From Acidimicrobiaceae bacterium (GTDB lineage Bacteria; Actinomycetota; Acidimicrobiia; Acidimicrobiales; UBA8592): DNA of 23,176 nucleotides. The first letter of the stretch is position 1. Each line of letters starts with the position of its first letter. Of this stretch, positions 22,733-23,176 are shown piece by piece. The notes beneath the pieces were generated by a model, which did not search any database, was not told the origin of the DNA, and worked only from the letters and a program-made list of their open reading frames with translations. The position numbers were made by a program, and so were the translations under genes. The DNA lies in the NCBI GenBank assembly GCA_002724825.1, contig PBPU01000043.1, positions 1 through 23,176 of the forward strand, in the 5' to 3' direction.

Positions 22733-22738
22733 TAACCT
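22733..22738 (+). promoter_or_regulatory. Putative -10 hexamer (TAACCT) of the DUF512 gene
   Basis: TAACCT ends 7 nt before the ATG at 22746, within ATAACCTAGAG, nearly identical to the sequence before nadK. No -35 or Shine-Dalgarno is clear. Confidence 0.4.
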
Positions 22739-22745
22739 AGAGAGT

Positions 22746-23176
22746 ATGTCTTCCCCACGTGTAATCGATGTTATTCAAGGGTCTCCAGCTGATACTGCGG
22801 GGATCCTCGTTAATGACGTGTTGATATCGCTCAATGGAGAAATGCCAAGAGACGTGATCCAATATCAACTTCTAACCGATGAGGCGACCTTAGATTTAGA
22901 GGTGCAGCGTGACGGACTTCCATTCGAGCTAGAAATCCACAAAGAAGAAGGAGAGCCATTGGGTCTTACAGTCCATTCGGCTCTTTTTGACCAGATACGT
23001 ACATGCGACAACCACTGCGAATTCTGTTTCATTTACCAACTTCCACCTGGGATGAGAGAAAGTCTCTATGTCAAAGATGACGATTACCGACTTTCCTTCC
23101 TGTATGGAAATTTCACGACACTTACCCGCTTTACGGAAGCTGATCTTGAAAGGGTAGTGACCGAAGGGCTTTCTCC
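22746..23176 (+). CDS. DUF512/PDZ radical SAM protein (5' part, cut by window edge)
   Basis: The first 143 residues are visible; the gene continues past the window. A PDZ-like domain opens the protein (VIDVIQGSPADTAGILVNDVLISLNG, residues ~5-30, then VQRDGLPFELEI). A radical-SAM-type cysteine cluster follows, C87-x3-C91-x2-C94 (RTCDNHCEFCFIYQLPPGMR), then LYVKDDDYRLSFLYGNFTTLTRF. This order is characteristic of the DUF512 family of putative Fe-S oxidoreductases, whose reaction is not known to me. In many bacteria such a gene lies near ispH/plsC/der, so a der gene may follow just outside the window. Confidence 0.9.
   Translation, partial: MSSPRVIDVIQGSPADTAGILVNDVLISLNGEMPRDVIQYQLLTDEATLDLEVQRDGLPFELEIHKEEGEPLGLTVHSALFDQIRTCDNHCEFCFIYQLPPGMRESLYVKDDDYRLSFLYGNFTTLTRFTEADLERVVTEGLS

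Overview
The window looks like a piece of an actinobacterial chromosome, most likely a marine or freshwater member of the Acidimicrobiia or a close relative. That placement is an inference from three things: a G+C content that looks mid-40s by eye, very tight packing, and gene order. The order tlyA-nadK-recN-pyrG-Nudix-xerD ... scpA-scpB-rluB ... cmk ... matches the block known from Mycobacterium and other Actinomycetota. No stretch over 300 bases lacks a gene, and no tRNA, insertion sequence, CRISPR array or phage gene was seen.

Layout. Positions 1-420 hold the 3' end of a 23S rRNA gene, a spacer with a processing-type stem, a complete 5S rRNA and a strong hairpin terminator. Next come a TPR protein with a very basic N-terminus (+) and a class I fructose-bisphosphate aldolase (-). 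Divergent from the aldolase is korAB, encoding the oxygen-sensitive 2-oxoacid (probably 2-oxoglutarate):ferredoxin oxidoreductase. The divergent intergenic region carries an exact FNR-type box and a 12-bp palindrome. The conserved block follows (all +): tlyA, nadK, recN, pyrG, Nudix hydrolase, xerD, an HD-domain protein and a SpoU-type RNA methyltransferase. Then come trpS (-) and a GrdB-family gene (+) with an in-frame TGA. Then scpA-scpB-rluB (chromosome condensation and 23S rRNA pseudouridylation), tyrA, a fused aroA-cmk gene and plsC. The window ends with ispH (-) and the start of a PDZ/radical-SAM DUF512 gene (+), cut by the window edge.

The most interesting item is the GrdB-family gene at 14594-15538. 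Conserved sequence continues in frame through TGA at 15089-15091, giving a U-P-V-C motif. An 8-bp perfect stem with a G-containing triloop follows at 15102-15120, as expected of a bacterial SECIS element. TGA is an ordinary stop for at least seven other genes here, so this is recoding, not a changed genetic code.

Two further patterns recur. First, nine genes that lack a convincing Shine-Dalgarno have a TAnnnT -10 hexamer 6-9 nt before the start codon, as expected of leaderless or near-leaderless mRNAs. Genes with a good Shine-Dalgarno (fda, korA, korB, Nudix, tyrA) do not need this. Second, two genes (tlyA and the Nudix gene) have family-conserved N-termini encoded upstream of any ATG/GTG/TTG and seem to start at ATC or ATT.

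Together the genes cover central carbon metabolism (fda, korAB), aromatic amino acids (tyrA, aroA, trpS), nucleotides (pyrG, cmk, nadK, Nudix), chromosome maintenance (recN, xerD, scpAB), ribosome maturation (tlyA, SpoU, rluB), and lipid and isoprenoid synthesis (plsC, ispH).
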